64,000 bases of DNA, taken from the NCBI GenBank assembly GCA_947683425.1, contig CANTUQ010000004.1:9090001-9154000 (forward strand), read 5' to 3'. The translations under genes and the position numbers were made by a program. Of the stretch, positions 23,028-36,063 are shown piece after piece. The stretch's first letter is position 1; every line of letters begins with the position of its first letter. This DNA is from Excoecaria cochinchinensis (lineage: Eukaryota; Streptophyta; Magnoliopsida; Malpighiales; Euphorbiaceae). The notes under the pieces were generated by a model. The model saw nothing but the letters and a program-made list of their open reading frames with translations. It had not been told where the DNA came from and searched no databases.

Positions 23028-24318
23028 ATTACTCCCCCTTAAGAAATTTCATCCTCGAAATTTCCCCGCGAACCACTTATATCCCAACAACCCAAAACTC
23101 AAAACTGAACTTAACCAAAAGCTAATAACACAACTTACCGGAAGGTCCTGCTCGATCCGTTGCATCCTCTTCTAGCATCGCATACACTCGCGGACGCACA
23201 TATACTTCTTTGGTTGGCGGTTTTTGCACTGTCTCTGACGGCGCTTGAGAAGGACGTCCACTGCCTCTTCCACTTTGTTTCCCTCTCGATCTCTGACCAC
23301 TGACTCTACTCTCGGGTTAACCCTGAAGCTCTCTTCGATTTGGGCAGTTAGCTACCATATGCTCTTGGCTTCCACATCTGAAGCACGCTCTAGAGATCCT
23401 TCTACACTCGCCCTAATGGCGCTTATGACAATGCTCACACTCTGGTATCACAATTCCCTTGTTAGAAGGTGGTACTACACTCTCGACTTCTGAACGCACC
23501 GGAACCGAACCCTTCACACCTTGGCCACTTGGAATTCCTCTCGACTTCTTACCACTTCCATGATCACTATCCGGTGTCTACCTCTTGTTCTCAATTCTCT
23601 GTTTGATCAATTCGGATTCCTCCAACTTGATCGCCGCTGCCACTAACTGATAGTACCCCACTGGTTGTAAGACTGACATTGCCGACAAAGGACTTCTGAT
23701 CACCTCACGTAATCCCTCTTGAAAGTGTTTACATCTAAATTCATCCGTCAATAAAGGCTCGGGCACATACTTGCTTAACCGGCTAAACTCCTTCTCGTAC
23801 TCACTCACGGTCATACCCCACTGCTTCAGACTGATGAACTCTCTCCACTTGGCTTCCCGGTATGCCTTCATCACATACTTCTGCTCGAACTCTTGCTTGA
23901 AGAACTCCCATGTCAACTCAGCTAGTCGCTGAGGATTTCGCATCATAAGCTCCCACCAATCATATGCTAACCCTTGAAGCAATGACACTGCACATAATAC
24001 TCTCTGATCTGCGGGACATCTAATCTCTTGCAAAATCCTGCCCACCCTCTTAAGCTAAAACTCGGGCAAGTCTGATTGGTCCAATGCAGTCCCATGAAAG
24101 TCTTCTGTTCCTCTCTTTCTTGATAACTCGGTCCGAGCCTTAGGAGCAGTCAACCTCTCTATTAATTGAAGCAAACCTTGCACTAAGACCGGATTCTCAT
24201 GACCCAAACCCATACCAGGAATCTCTTCTTGCTGACGCTGAGGAGCGGGTTGCTCACCTCTCACTACACTCGCACTACCAATCGTCTCACCCACGTTCTC
24301 ACTTGGATCAAACTCCAT
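23028..24318 (-). pseudogene. gag of element D
   Basis: The start ATG at 24318 opens an acidic N-terminal region (MEFDPSENVGETIG). A TAG at about 24052 breaks the frame in the gag core. The core continues with LLQGLAYDWWELM, FEQKYVMKAYREAKW and TVSEYEKEFSRLSKY to a stop at 23578. Beyond that, in pieces, are remains of zinc knuckles (23340-23450) that share the pattern of the J and M gags. The gag ends close to the polypurine tract, with no room for pol. Confidence 0.8.
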
Positions 24319-24431
24319 CTAGACACTACACAAGACAAGACACATCTGTATTAGGCCACGACACAAAACCGATGCTCATGCAAAGACTCGACACATAACA
24401 AATAGAGGCAACCAGAACTGCCTAAACTGGC

Positions 24432-24443
24432 GCTCTGATACCA
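24432..24443 (-). other. Primer-binding site of element D
   Basis: It reads TGGTATCAGAGC on the minus strand, 5 bases inside the LTR end. Confidence 0.9.
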
Positions 24444-24761
24444 CAAACTGTAACACCCCCACCGTCGCCCCTGTTGGAAGGGCACCGGCGGGCGTGCTAC
24501 CCGACGCTCACTCACAACATACATACATACACTGAGTGGAAGCAGGCCATAACATCCATAAACATAGCAAATCATAAACATCTCATATAATCAAAATATG
24601 GAGTTAGATACAATATCCAAAATTTTACATCTTAAATCCTTTACAAAAATTTTATACATATACAAAAAGAATTACAGGAGGAGATAATAAAATAACTCTA
24701 CTCCTACGTGGCCAACCTGCAGATGCGCGACACGAGCAATCTCCCAAAATTCTGTCACCTA

Positions 24762-24798
24762 CACGGGACAAAAACCCATGCTAAGCGATAACGCTTAG
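24762..24798 (-). other. Double hairpin in LTR of element D
   Basis: CACGGG with CCCATG (24762-24780, one G-T pair) and CTAAGCG with CGCTTAG around ATAA (24781-24798). Confidence 0.65.
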
Positions 24799-25474
24799 TG
24801 GGGAGGAAACAAAACACAACAGAACACTATACAATACTATCATGCACTAATACTTAAATGCAAACATCCATCAATAATACAAAAACCACCAAAAATCAGA
24901 GAGCAGAAATATTTATATATATCACGAATCACTATGTAAAATCAGAATTGAAAATAGAAATCACGAAGCAAATACTAGAATCAAAATCACGCAATAACCA
25001 AACACTTCACTAAACCATTACTAAATTGTTCACACAATAGCCTGAATTTCAATGGCGGAGGATACGGGAACACGGCACGGGAGACTGAAGCCTCAAAAAT
25101 AGTTTTAATACTCAAAGGTAGCACGGGAGACCGGAGTCTCAAAACATTTTATCACTACATGGAAGATGACCATCTCGGAGGTCGACTGCTTCGCCCAAAC
25201 GGGGCAGACACGGGCAACTGCACTCACAAACCCTTCTTAAGCATGCTTAATTATCCACTACCTTGACACTTTAGGCTTAACAACTCACACTCAATCACAA
25301 CACTTACTACACAAGTCTCGAATCAAAACTCCCACATCATATTAATTCACTACCATGACACTAGCATCAAAATGTCAACTAGACATAACTCAGTTATGTA
25401 CCATGCAATAGTGAGAAACCGTGCAATGTGGGACAAAAGAATCACATTCAAAAAACAGGGCAGGCAACAAGGGT

Positions 25475-25755
25475 CTCTGTCGCGATCGCGACGGTGTCGC
25501 GCTCGCGACAGCGCACAGGGTACTTCATCGCGGGCTCGAGCCAGGAGGCGTTCTCGCGACGAAGCACGCCCAACAGACTCACACAATCGAGCTCTATCGC
25601 GCTCGCGACAGAGACCAGCCGCTTCCTCCTCGCGTGCACGCTCGGCCACATGCTCGCGTTGAGGACTCGGCAAACCGAGCTCTCTGTTGTGCTCGCGACA
25701 GAGGGCTCTCCAGGAACAAGGGACAAATCTGCACCCTGTCGCGCTCGCGATAGAA
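25475..25755 (-). repeat. TCGCGA-type palindrome array in LTR of D
   Basis: Words such as CTGTCGCGATCGCGAC, GTCGCGCTCGCGACAG and CTGTTGTGCTCGCGACAG repeat across about 280 bases in a GC-rich block. Both strands read open in several frames here because of composition, and I do not take these as genes. Confidence 0.75.
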
Positions 25756-27199
25756 CCCAGATTTACCCAGAATCGGCACTTCCAGCACTCTTTCCCACTC
25801 AAACCTTCAAACGCTCATTCAATCATGCACAAATACTTACCTCATGCCTCTATTACAACACCACAACATTCTCAACACCACATAAACACATTTTAGACAA
25901 TAATCAAACATCAATTCATCATGAATGCCAATAAAACTAACTCCAAAAATTCAGTTTACATAACATGTTAATGTTTTCCAAAAACACATGCCATCCTCAC
26001 TATATCACTAACATCTCACTCATATTCATTACACGATGCACACATGCATTCACATATAACTTAACACTCAAGAACACTAATAAGATGCAACCACAAAATA
26101 CATTTGATCCAAGAAGAAATAGGGGAAAACACTCCCAAACACATTCAAATTAAAGCTCCCAAACCTGGAAATTGCAGCTTCAAATTGGGCCCCTCACAAT
26201 CCCACTTTATCTTTCCCTTTCTTTTTCCTATAATCCTCCGATTCTTGAACAAACCCAACCAAGAACATATAAATCAGGCCCAAGCTCCACAATCAAAATC
26301 AGAAAAAGAAGGAGAAGGGGAAGAACCGAAACAACTAAAGAATTCCAGACCACTTACCTTCAAAACCGAGTTCAAAAACTCAGAATTCCTACCCAAAGCT
26401 CAAGGAGAACACAAGAGAGAGGAGATGAGAGTAGGAAATGGAAGCAAGAGAGAGAGAGGACGAGAAAAAGAAGAACAAGGGAGGAGGGGAGTAGCTTCCA
26501 TGGGAAGCTTCACAAAACAGCCCACCCTTGCCTCTCTCCTCCTTTTTCCATTTAATGCTCACCTACCCCAAGCCAAGTGTCACTCTCCTATTGGTCCTAA
26601 CAACCACCCACTTGACTTATCCCTTCAATGCACCATACACAACACACACACAATCATCTCTTACATAAATATCCACATCCTTGTTACCAAACCCATAATC
26701 CATTAAATCACTTCCCATAAAATACTTTACATACAAGGCACCATACACACAAACCACACTAGATTAATCCCAACAATTACCCTACTTCGATACACCACAT
26801 GCACACCATATAATTTCTCCTCTTATCATACTTAATTAATTTCCTTGCACTAAAGTCCTTAATTTCCAAATTTTCTCTTACTCAATTTATTGAAATAACC
26901 TTACTTTTTTGACTTACCACGCAGATTCCGACTAGGCCCCTTTTTGGGTTGTTACATACTATGCATGGGAAAACATCAATAATTCACATTTGCACTACAC
27001 TGACTCTTGCGGGTCATACATAATACAAATCACACCCCAAATCATAGCGTATCATTTATCATGAAGAATTCATAATATTGCACATATAAATAAGCATATT
27101 ATATTGCATAAATGGGTAAAAATCCGTGAAAAAATACCATTTGAAATTCATTTTAGAAGAGAAGGGCAAAATCAGAAACAAAATAGGGCAGGGGAAGCT

Positions 27200-27590
27200 C
27201 ACTGTCGCGATCGCCATCAAGTTGCGCTCGCGACAGAATGGCATCGAACACGAGTCGTGCATGTCAACACGAATCGTGTCGATGCCTTGCATCCCATCGC
27301 AAGTTGTGTTCTGAAGCATGACTTGCGGCCACTAATCAGGAGCACGAGTCGTGCTGGTCCCTCTGAGTCACACGCAGCCTTCATGTGTCGTGAAAATTCT
27401 TCACGATTCGTGAAGGCTTGCTCCCATGCCGCTCCCTACCTAGCTGCACGAATCGTACAAGTCAAAGACTGCACGAGCTGTGCTGTTGGAAATGAGTCAG
27501 ACGTCCCTCTTTCTTCAGTGCAAAACTCAACGTGAAACGGGACTTCGCGATTCTGTCGCACTCGCGACAGCATCGTGACTCCCAATTCCT
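27200..27590 (-). repeat. Mixed palindrome array in left LTR of C
   Basis: It contains CTGTCGCGATCGCC-type and CTGTCGCACTCGCGACAG units at the ends. The middle has CACGAGTCGTG-like units (ACGAGTCGTGC, TTCACGATTCGTGAA). The right LTR has the same array at 31745-32145 with several single-base differences. Confidence 0.75.
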
Positions 27591-28720
27591 AGAAAAATGC
27601 AGGGAAACTGAACTTTTCCAAATCAAACCCATTTTGACCAAAAATTAAACCAAACTTCATCTTACCTTCAAATAAGCCTTCCACCATCACATATAACATA
27701 AAACATAACTTAAATCCACAATTTACACAATCAAAATCATGCTTAGCAAAATCAAACTCTTCAAGAACACAAACCCAGAAATTTTAAGCAAATATTCATC
27801 AAACTTCAATAATTGCTCAATACTTCAACATTCATGCATTATAACTTAAATCAATAGAATACCCATAACATTAACACTATAAGAAACCTCATCAAACATC
27901 AAATTTCTAGAAATCACATGCAAATACAGAAATCACAAATTAACATCAAAATCAATCAATTCTCAAACAAATTCCCAAACCTTTAACTCCTTTGCTCCTA
28001 TTAGCTTTCTTGGTTGCTCTTTCATGCTCCTAAACCCATCCAAGATATTTCCCAACCAAAACCCTCACCAAACTCACACAAACACAAAAACCTAGATCAA
28101 AACACACTCAAACAAAATCCAAAAAAAAGATGAAAGAGGAGAAGAAAGCCCAATAAAACTTACCAATCTCACTTGTGATGATCAATTTCCACCAAGGAAT
28201 CACAGCCAAAGAGGAGGAATCATGATGGAGTAAGGTGGCAAGAAGAAGAGGAGGAGAAAGAGGCGTGAGGAAGAGAGAACGGGAGAGCTTGGGTAAAATT
28301 CTGCTCTTCCTTTCTCTTTCCTTGCCTTATATACCTCTCTCTAAACCCTTGCCACATGTCATCGCATAATTGGTGGAACTTGACCATTCACACCCTACAC
28401 CCATTCATGACACTACACACAAGACTACCTCCACTAACACATACACTATTTCCCTCTATACTTGCACACTCTACCAAAACCCACAAATAGATGTTTATGT
28501 CAAATTCTCTTTTTAATCCTCCAACTCTTATAACCTCAGACATTGATATTCACAATTTACTAATCCTTCACAATTTACTATTGGCCACACTTATCGGAAC
28601 TTTCACTTAAATTCTTAAATTATCCCTCTGACATACCAAACACTTTAACTTGCCCTACTTCCCTCGCAACTCATCATCAATATGCACAAGTCCTGCTATG
28701 GTACTTTTTGGGGTGTGACA

Positions 28721-29372
28721 ACTCTTCCCTCCTAAAAGAATTTCATCTCGAAATTCACTTACATTAGAAAAATCCGAACGTTATATTCCAAATCACTAGC
28801 ATTCACACTGATCATTTTCGTATCATCAGATAACACTTATGTTCCACACTTGTAACACATACATTTCACTTATTCCAATACACCTCGCTTATAACATACT
28901 CACCTGCTTTTACTTATTCTCATCACTATACTCTCAAACCACCTCTTTTAAATCCGAATAGCTATAGAAATCATAATTTTCTCTTATCCATAACTAAACC
29001 CAAACTCATAAAATTGACTTAATTTAAACCTCAAAATTCTTCGCTCATAATCTTACGTCCAGATCAATCTTATTCATCAGAACAATCATTACTTTAACCA
29101 CATAAAATCGAAACAAAATTTCTAATAGAATCTCTAATAACTCATCTAACAAACACATTCCAAATTGCACATACACATAATACTTTAAGGCAGGTAGATC
29201 GTGACCTACTGAGCTAACACTTAACTAAACACTCTATCAAATCGAAGGTTTCTCTTCCCAAAACATATCTAAAGGACAAGGTCATCCGCTTTGGCCAACG
29301 CTAAACTATATAGACACATTTTGAAATATCTAAAAAACCAAAATTGACTAAACCGGAGCTCTGATACCAAAT
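28721..29372 (-). other. Internal region of element C, non-coding
   Basis: The region holds a polypurine tract (28721-28738, CTCTTCCCTCC on the plus strand), the AATTTCATCTCGAAATTC box beside it, and the primer site. Between them are about 600 bases with no open frame that I can match to gag or pol. The tract and primer site are at the right places, so the element is structurally complete but carries no genes. Confidence 0.8.
29358..29369 (-). other. Primer-binding site of element C
   Basis: It reads TGGTATCAGAGC on the minus strand, next to the 5' LTR end at 29373. Confidence 0.9.
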
Positions 29373-29693
29373 TGTAACACCCCAAACTCCCACATGTAGC
29401 ATTTCGAAGGGTGAAGAGCTATGGTGAGGGGAAGGTGCCATCAGGCAGGGACACACATGACAATACAAAAATCAGAGTAATAAAATTTCTAACATCATAA
29501 CTCAAGACATGCACATCCTAAACTTATCTCACACACACCATCATTCGCTCTAAAGATTATTACATCTCATTAAAAATGCTAACTAAATAAACTTGATTAC
29601 AAACTGATAACTAATAACAACATTCTATAACTTCTACCGACTCATTAGCCAAAGTCACAAAGAACTGCTGCGTGACTCTGATCTCCTAACCTG

Positions 29694-29766
29694 CACGGAC
29701 AAACAACCGTGCTAAGCGATAACGCTTAGTAGGGTGAAACAAATAATGGGCAGCCACTCACAGTGG
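29694..29766 (-). other. Conserved LTR hairpins, element C right copy
   Basis: CACGG/CCGTG (29694-29711), CTAAGCG/CGCTTAG (29712-29729) and CCACTCACAGTGG (29754-29766) all pair perfectly. Confidence 0.65.
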
Positions 29767-29797
29767 TTGCCGAGGCAAACACATGTAATTCAATATA

Positions 29798-29835
<38 letters not shown>

Positions 29836-31064
29836 CATAAAGTATACCGGTTAAGGCTATCATAAATTCATATACTTCTTCTCATACAAAACATAAACAT
29901 TTTCCTATATACATTTTTTTACGTACTATAGCCAGAATTTACGTTATTACCTAAGTAATTTATGCTGACATTATGCTTACTCATTGTTTGCTTTATTTAT
30001 TTAATTAACTATGTGAATAGTTATACCTCCTTGGTTACCAAAGATACATTTGCTAACGGGGCAAATTAAGTCATATCGATTCCCATTATTACTAACATTT
30101 CCAAAATCATGTAGATCAAAGTATCAGTGCTTGCGTTAGAACATTCTATTTGATTAAAAAATTACTGTCCAAAGCTAAAAAAAAAACATTTAGATTTCAG
30201 ATTTGATTTGAGCTCGAAATAAATAGTCCAAGCTTCCTACATATCCCTATGGTTCGGAATCAGAACTACGTAGTTCTACAGAAACTTATGCACACATATT
30301 CCAAATTTAATCTTAACCCATTTCCTAAATCCAATTTATCTATATCATGCTTAATACTTTATTATCTCTTACTTACTAATCAATACATATATAACTTACC
30401 GTATTTATTAAAATAACCAGCAAGGCACACGAATTCCTTACCAAAATGCTTACAGTAATTATCCAGGCTAAGATCTAGAAGGTAGATAACATAATACATA
30501 CCTGTATTCTCAATTGAAACATATAAACGAATATATTCATAGAGTTCATTTACTGAATACTTGACTATAGCAAATAAGCATATCAATCATTTTGAAAATT
30601 CTTACACCGACTTTACATAGGCAATTATACTTATAACTTATAAACAGATTACTAACATGCATCTTTCACATACGAATTTTTATGTAAACAGTATTCATTT
30701 ATGCATACTTATTAGCACAACATCATTTGCTATATCTCTTTTTGATTAACTGACATTAGGTTCAGATACAAAACCATTTAGGTATCCGATGATACCACAC
30801 AATTTCACATTCGAGTCCATAACGGCTCCAGAATAGAGGGGTGCGTAAAGCACCAGTTAAATGGCATTAATCGCAATTGCATCAAATGTTTATTCACATA
30901 ACTTTTGTACATTATTACAGAATTTATCAATTCAATCACATACTTTTATTTTCATTAATTGCCTGCTAAGTCCTAGGGGTGGATAAGCGAGTAAACAATG
31001 ACGGTACCTATGAGTACGAATCGAAAAGCAACATCACATTTTTTCATTCAAAACATTTTACAGA

Positions 31065-31182
31065 GGGGATCTGAAACAAGATCCATACACATAGAGGTTC
31101 GCGAGGAACTAAACGGGGACCTGATCAGGGTCTAGAATAGTATAGAGTGCTGCAGCTAACAGAACTCTATAGGCATGCCTAT
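31065..31182 (-). other. Palindrome cluster in right LTR of C
   Basis: The cluster holds GGATCT/AGATCC, GGTTC-GCGAG-GAAC, GGACC-N6-GGTC and ATAGGCATGCCTAT (31169-31182). Confidence 0.6.
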
Positions 31183-31744
31183 CTATCCACGACTCGACTA
31201 ATGCAGGCTAAATTAAATGTTATTATCATTGGATTCGTCTTATTTCCACATACATACACATTCCACAATACGCATAACATTCTTTCAGTTTTAATTAGGC
31301 ACATGCATTCGTTTACGTATAAACATCTCATATGAACATATTAAGCATATTTATGTTATTAAATATCATGTCCATATTTAGTCTCAACAATTACTTTACA
31401 ATTATCATATTTATTTAGACTTAACGGATAAGTTCACATCTCATTACGCACGTACATTTACAATATAATCATGGTAGATCAAATTCTTATATTTCAATAA
31501 TTACTTTGCATGGGAAAAACATCAATAATTCACATTTCCACTAGACTGACTCTTGCGGGTCATACATAATACAAATCATACCCCAAATCATAGCATATCA
31601 TTTATCATGAATAATTAATAATATTGCACATATAAATAAGCATATTATATTGCATACAGGGGTAAAAATCCATGAAAAAAAAACCATTTGAAATTCATTT
31701 TAGAAGAGAAGGGCAAAATCGAAAACAAAATAGGGCAGGGGTAG

Positions 31745-32145
31745 CTCACTGTCGCGATCGCGACCAAGTCGCACTCGCGACAGAATGGCATCGGACACAA
31801 GTCATGCAGGTCGACATGACTCGTATCGATGCCTTGCTCCCCATCGCAAGTCATGTTCTGAAGCTCGACTTGCGGCCACTAATCAGGAGCACGAGTCATG
31901 CTGGTCCCTCCGAGTCACACACAACCTTCACGTGTCATGAAAATTCTTCACGACTCGGGAAGGCTTACTCCCACGCTGCTCCCTGCCCAGCTGCATGAAT
32001 CATGCACGTCAAAGACTGCACGAGTCATGCTGCTGGACACGAGTCGGACGCCCCTCTTTCTTCACTGTAAAACTCAACGTGAAATGGGACTTCATGATTC
32101 TATCGCGGTCGCGAGGATGTCGTGCTCGCAATAGCATCGTGACTC
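31745..32145 (-). repeat. Mixed palindrome array in right LTR of C
   Basis: The array has TGTCGCGATCGCGAC at the start, CACGAGTCATG-type units in the middle and a TCGCGGTCGCGA unit at the end. It is a slightly diverged copy of 27200-27590. Confidence 0.75.
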
Positions 32146-33286
32146 CCAATTCCCAGAAAAACACAGGGAAACTGAACTTTTCTAAATCAAACCCATTTTG
32201 AGCCAAAATCAAACCAAACTTCATCTTAGCTTCAAATAAGCCTTCCACCATCACATATAACATAAAACATAACTTAAATCCACAATTTACACAATCAAAA
32301 TCATGCTTAGCAAAATCAAACTCTTCAAGAACACAAACCCAGAAATTATAAGCAAATATTCATCAAACTTCAATAATTGCTCAATACTTCAACATTTATG
32401 CATTATAACTTAAATCAATAGAATACCCATAACATTAACACTATAATAAACCTCATCAAACATCAAATTTCTTGAAATCACATGCTAACACATAAATCAC
32501 AAATTAACAACAAAATCAATCAATTCTCAAACAAATTCCCAAACCTTTAACTCCTTTGCTCCTATCAGCTTTCTTGGTTTCTCTTTCATGCTCCTAAACC
32601 CATCCAAGATCTTTCCCAACCAAAACCCTCATCAAACTCACACAAACACAAAAACCCTAGATCAAAACACACTCAAACAAAATCCAAAGAACAGATGAAA
32701 GAGGAGAAGAAAGCCCAATAAAACTTACCAATCTCACTTGTAATGATCAATTTCCACCAAGGAATCACAGCCAAAGAGGAGGAATCATGATGGAGCAAGG
32801 TGGGAAGAAGAAGAGGAGGAGAAAGAGGCGTGAGGAAGAGAGAACGGGAGAGCTTGGGTAAACTTTTTGCTCTTCCTTTCTCTTTCCTTGCCTTATATAC
32901 CTCTCTCTAAACCCTTGCTACATGTCATCGTATAATTGGTGGAACTTAACCATTCTCACCCTACACCCATACATGACACTACACACAAGACTACCTCCAC
33001 TAACACATACACTACTTCCCTCTATACATGCACACTCTATCAAAACCCACAAATCGATATTTATTTCAAATTCTCTTTTTAATCCTCCAACTCTTATAAT
33101 CTCATACATTGATATTCACAATTTACTAATCCTTCACAATTTACTATTGGCCGCACTTATCGAAACTTTCACTTAAATTCTTAAATTATCCGTCTGACAT
33201 ACTAAACACTTCAACTTGCACCACTTCGGTCGCTACTCATCCTCATTATGCACAAGTCCTTCTAGGGTACTTTTCGGGGTGTGACA

Positions 33287-33758
33287 CAAGATGCCTGAGC
33301 TACCGAAGTTCGATGGTACTTCAGACCCATCTGCACATATTAAGCAGTATACCCTAGTGATGAAGGGCACATGGTTAACAAAGAAGTAAAAGGTCGAATA
33401 TTTCTGCCTTAATCTTGTGGGTTCGGTAATAGACTATTATCACGGGTTGGACAAGAGGTCCAAGGAGGATTGGGACCTTTTGACTGAAGAGTTTATAGAG
33501 CAATATGACTGCAGCAGCAGAATGGAGGTCACCTTAAAAGACCTCGAACTCTTACATCAAATGAGTGACGAGTTATTCCATGAATACCTCACCAGATGGA
33601 GAAATAGGATCATGGAAATGAAGCGAAAGCCTGGCACTGCTGACCAGATCAACTTTTTTATTAGGAACTCCTGCCCTTACTTAAGGGACTTGCTTAGCTT
33701 TAAGGGGCTCAGAGATTGGAGGTCACTTAAGGGCATTGTTATAGAGACTGAGGAATAA
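33287..33758 (+). pseudogene. gag of Tat element E, second part
   Basis: After the CAAGA target copy the gag frame resumes (PELPKFDGTSDPSAHI) with the Tat gag core. There is one in-frame TAA near 33388, then an open stretch with YYHGLDKRSKEDWDLL, FIEQYDCSS and LFHEYLTRWRN, ending TAA at 33756. This core forms the particle shell in active relatives. Its left half is 12.4 kb upstream because of element C. Confidence 0.8.
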
Positions 33759-36063
33759 TATCCAAGATCTTATTGACTCCAAATAGATCACGGATCCTGA
33801 GAAGTGAGAGAAGAAGAAGAAGGTAGGCTATAATGCAGTCCCTACACCGTGTATATGATCGGGTCTGGTCTACTTGAGTGGCATGCATTGCAAGAACTTA
33901 TGGAGAAGAGTACGTTGCTATCACCCGTCGGGAGGCGATTGAAGAAGGGATTCCTGTGGCGACAGTAGATTTTTAATCCACTAATGAGAGTGGAGAAGAA
34001 GATAAAATGTTTTAGATGTTTTGTTCTTTTTATTCCAAGAACTTTTTATGACAATGTTTGCAATTTCAATAAGATGAACAATTTTGCTCATTTGAATAGT
34101 GTTTCTAATGATTTCATTTCTCATGATAACGATGCATTAATTTTTTTTGACATTAACTCAACTAGTACAACTGCATTTAATCTCGAGACTTTGGAAAACC
34201 CAAATAAAATCTTGATAGCATCTGATATAACTCCTGAAGAGAGGAAAAATTCTGAGAGATAATGTAAAAAAAAGCCTTTGCCTGGACCTGGAATGATAAG
34301 GGCATTGTTGGGACAGCGCTACTTTAATATGCCAACATGATGACGAGCAAAATTTCAAAAGCCATTCCTTTGCCTCCTCAACATCTAGGACGCACACAAT
34401 GTAACCCAACAAAAATCAAACTCCGTTCGTTAAAAGGCTGCATCAGAAGTTAGACAGATGAAACTCTGGGCCTTCATAAGAAATTTATAACTCATCAGAA
34501 TTAAGCCTTAGAATTTATTTCCTCCCAACCATTTGAGATGTCAACTCCAAAGCTAATCAAGATTGACCTTTAACCATCAGGAACCCTTATAGCCAAACTT
34601 GGAAGGACAGCTTATTACCTTTACCTCAATTATTAAAGGGTACTTCAGAAGTTGGACCACCAAAGCTGACAAAAAGAAGATACAAACTTTCACGGTCAAG
34701 ATTCAAGCAAAGAAATTCACTACCTCGGCCAGTTTACACAAGGGTCAAGATGAAGCTTTAAGTGCTAAAAAAAAAAGAACTATCAGAAGAAGTAGCCTTC
34801 CCGATTAATGAAGTTGAAAACAAATTCAATCAACATTGACAAACTGAGGGAGTTTCCATGGCAAAGGCTAAAAAAAGAATAATAAAAAAAAAATGCCCCG
34901 CGGGTTGAAAACCAAAAAAAGGCGATCTTACTAAAATTGGGCGCCCTGCCAGGGTAAAAAAAAAGACGCATCCTGGGCAAAAATTGAGGGCTGAGAAAAT
35001 CTTTAATCATGAAAACCCAAAAGGGCTGATTGATAATAGGAGTTTGATGCTTTTAGGATTTATCTCGAGATTAGATGAGGTCTTGTATTTTTTGAGTTGA
35101 TACCAAATAAGGATCATGTGTCATGAAATCAAATTGAAATATATGCATTTATGCAATGATATGTTGATATGATCAGCGCAGTTCACTTTGTGTGATCAAA
35201 GTCGTCTACGGTCTGCCCTCTACTTCTCTCACCACTCGGGTCCTTCAGCCGACTCATCCTGCTATCAAATATAAAGCCAATTCTATAGCACCATCATGAG
35301 AAGAATCAAGCTCATACAGCTATGGTCTAGGGCATAAGTACATGTTGATCACCCTTGAAAGATCTTTGGCAACAACTTCAACCTCTCTTACAATCTGCAA
35401 AAAAAAAAAAACAAAAAAAATCCGTTAGAGATGAAAACTGTAAGTGTCTCTCTAAGTAAAAGTTAGGCAAAAGGATAGGGTGAAAACCTAGAAACAGGCA
35501 ATCTATCCTTCAAAAAAAAGAAGAGCCGATGGATTGGGTTGGGTCCATTCCAGGCAAAAATAAGGCGCAAGGTCATGTGAAAATTCAAAAAGGACGCGTT
35601 TCCCGCTAAGAAAAGCTAGTGTGAAAATCCACAAGGGACGCACTACGTTAAGAAAATGACTATAGGTATCAGATGAGAACTTCATAACCCCAAAGGCACA
35701 AAATCCAAAAGCAATTCCAAAGGGCATCGATCCTACAGCAAATTGAGCCCAGCCTGGCTATCCCCTCCAAACTCACTTAGATGAATTCTTGTCTTGCATT
35801 TTTGCATGAACCATGCATTTCACTTGCATGCTCACTATTTTTCCTGCATATTTGGTTTTCCAGTTTTGCAGTAAGAGAGATTTGATGCGGACATCGAAAA
35901 AAGCTGAGTGACGACATCGGTGTAAATACCAACCCCAACAATCAACCAAAGACCTTTCAGGGGGCAAACAACCACTTCAAATCTCATAAGGCTTAGCATG
36001 ATGGCGGCATTACCATTCTACGGAAGGTTAGCACGACCATGGCACTACCACTTCATAAGGGTT
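33759..36063 (+). pseudogene. Degenerate pol and 3' region of Tat element E
   Basis: Short pieces can be followed: TRREAIEEGIPVATVDF near 33925, and a stretch near 34145-34300 with ITPEERKNSER and AFAWTWND that resembles the linker before Tat RT. After that I find no RT, RNase H or integrase motif, so most of pol is deleted. Bases 34880-35700 hold repeated phrases of the type TTGAAAACC...AAAAAGG and GTGAAAATCCACAAGGGACGC, typical of the untranslated 3' region of Tat/Ogre elements. Element I/O is inserted at 36064. Confidence 0.55.

Larger units (their letters stand above)
22705..26956 (-). mobile_element. Gag-only LTR element D nested in LTR of C
   Basis: In the minus orientation it has a complete 5' LTR (24449-26956), a primer site, a gag-only internal region (23028-24448) and a 3' LTR cut down to its last ~305 bp (about 22720-23027). 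The left junction has a 13-base filler that copies the LTR end. There is no protease, RT or integrase and only about 1.4 kb of internal sequence. Confidence 0.85.
24449..26956 (-). repeat. 5' LTR of element D
   Basis: The LTR runs from TGTAACACCCCC to TTTGGGTTGTTACA, 2,508 bp. It carries CACGGG/CCCATG and CTAAGCG/CGCTTAG hairpins (24762-24798), TTAAGCATGCTTAA (25237-25250) and a TCGCGA palindrome array (25475-25755). A purine/pyrimidine-rich region at 26280-26560 lies near the LTR start in element sense. Confidence 0.9.
20907..28720 (-). repeat. 3' LTR of element C, split by element D
   Basis: The LTR matches the right copy (29373-33286) from 20907 to about 22704 and again from about 26957 to 28720. 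Between them lies element D. About 380 bp present in the right copy (roughly 31118-31500) are missing here. It carries the CTAAGCG hairpin (21247), CCACTCACAGTGG (21289), a TA microsatellite, GGATCTT and GGTTC hairpins (22650-22700) and the TCGCGA palindrome array (27200-27590). Confidence 0.88.
20907..33286 (-). mobile_element. Non-autonomous LTR element C nested in Tat gag
   Basis: Two related LTRs (20907-28720 and 29373-33286) enclose only about 650 bp. CAAGA flanks both ends (20902-20906 and 33287-33291), an exact target duplication. The primer site (TGGTATCAGAGC on the minus strand, 29358-29369) and polypurine tract (next to 28720) show minus orientation. There is no gag or pol, so it must have depended on proteins in trans. 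Element D is nested in its left LTR. Confidence 0.92.
29373..33286 (-). repeat. 5' LTR of element C
   Basis: This is the undivided LTR copy, 3,914 bp, from TGTAACACCCC to GGGGTGTGACA. It carries CACGG/CCGTG and CTAAGCG hairpins (29694-29729), CCACTCACAGTGG (29754-29766), a palindrome cluster (31065-31182) and a palindrome array (31745-32145). The purine-rich stretch at 32700-32850 lies near its start in element sense. Differences from the left copy are scattered substitutions and small indels, indicating an insertion that is neither new nor ancient. Confidence 0.9.

Noticed and set aside
25350..25934. Several overlapping open frames on both strands
   Set aside because: They lie in the GC-rich palindrome array, where symmetry and lack of stops in CG-rich words open all frames. 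Arg/Ala/Asp-rich products with no domain.
33984..34262. Open frame after Tat gag as a separate gene
   Set aside because: Its end matches the linker before Tat RT and it lies in line with gag, so it is a remnant of the element.
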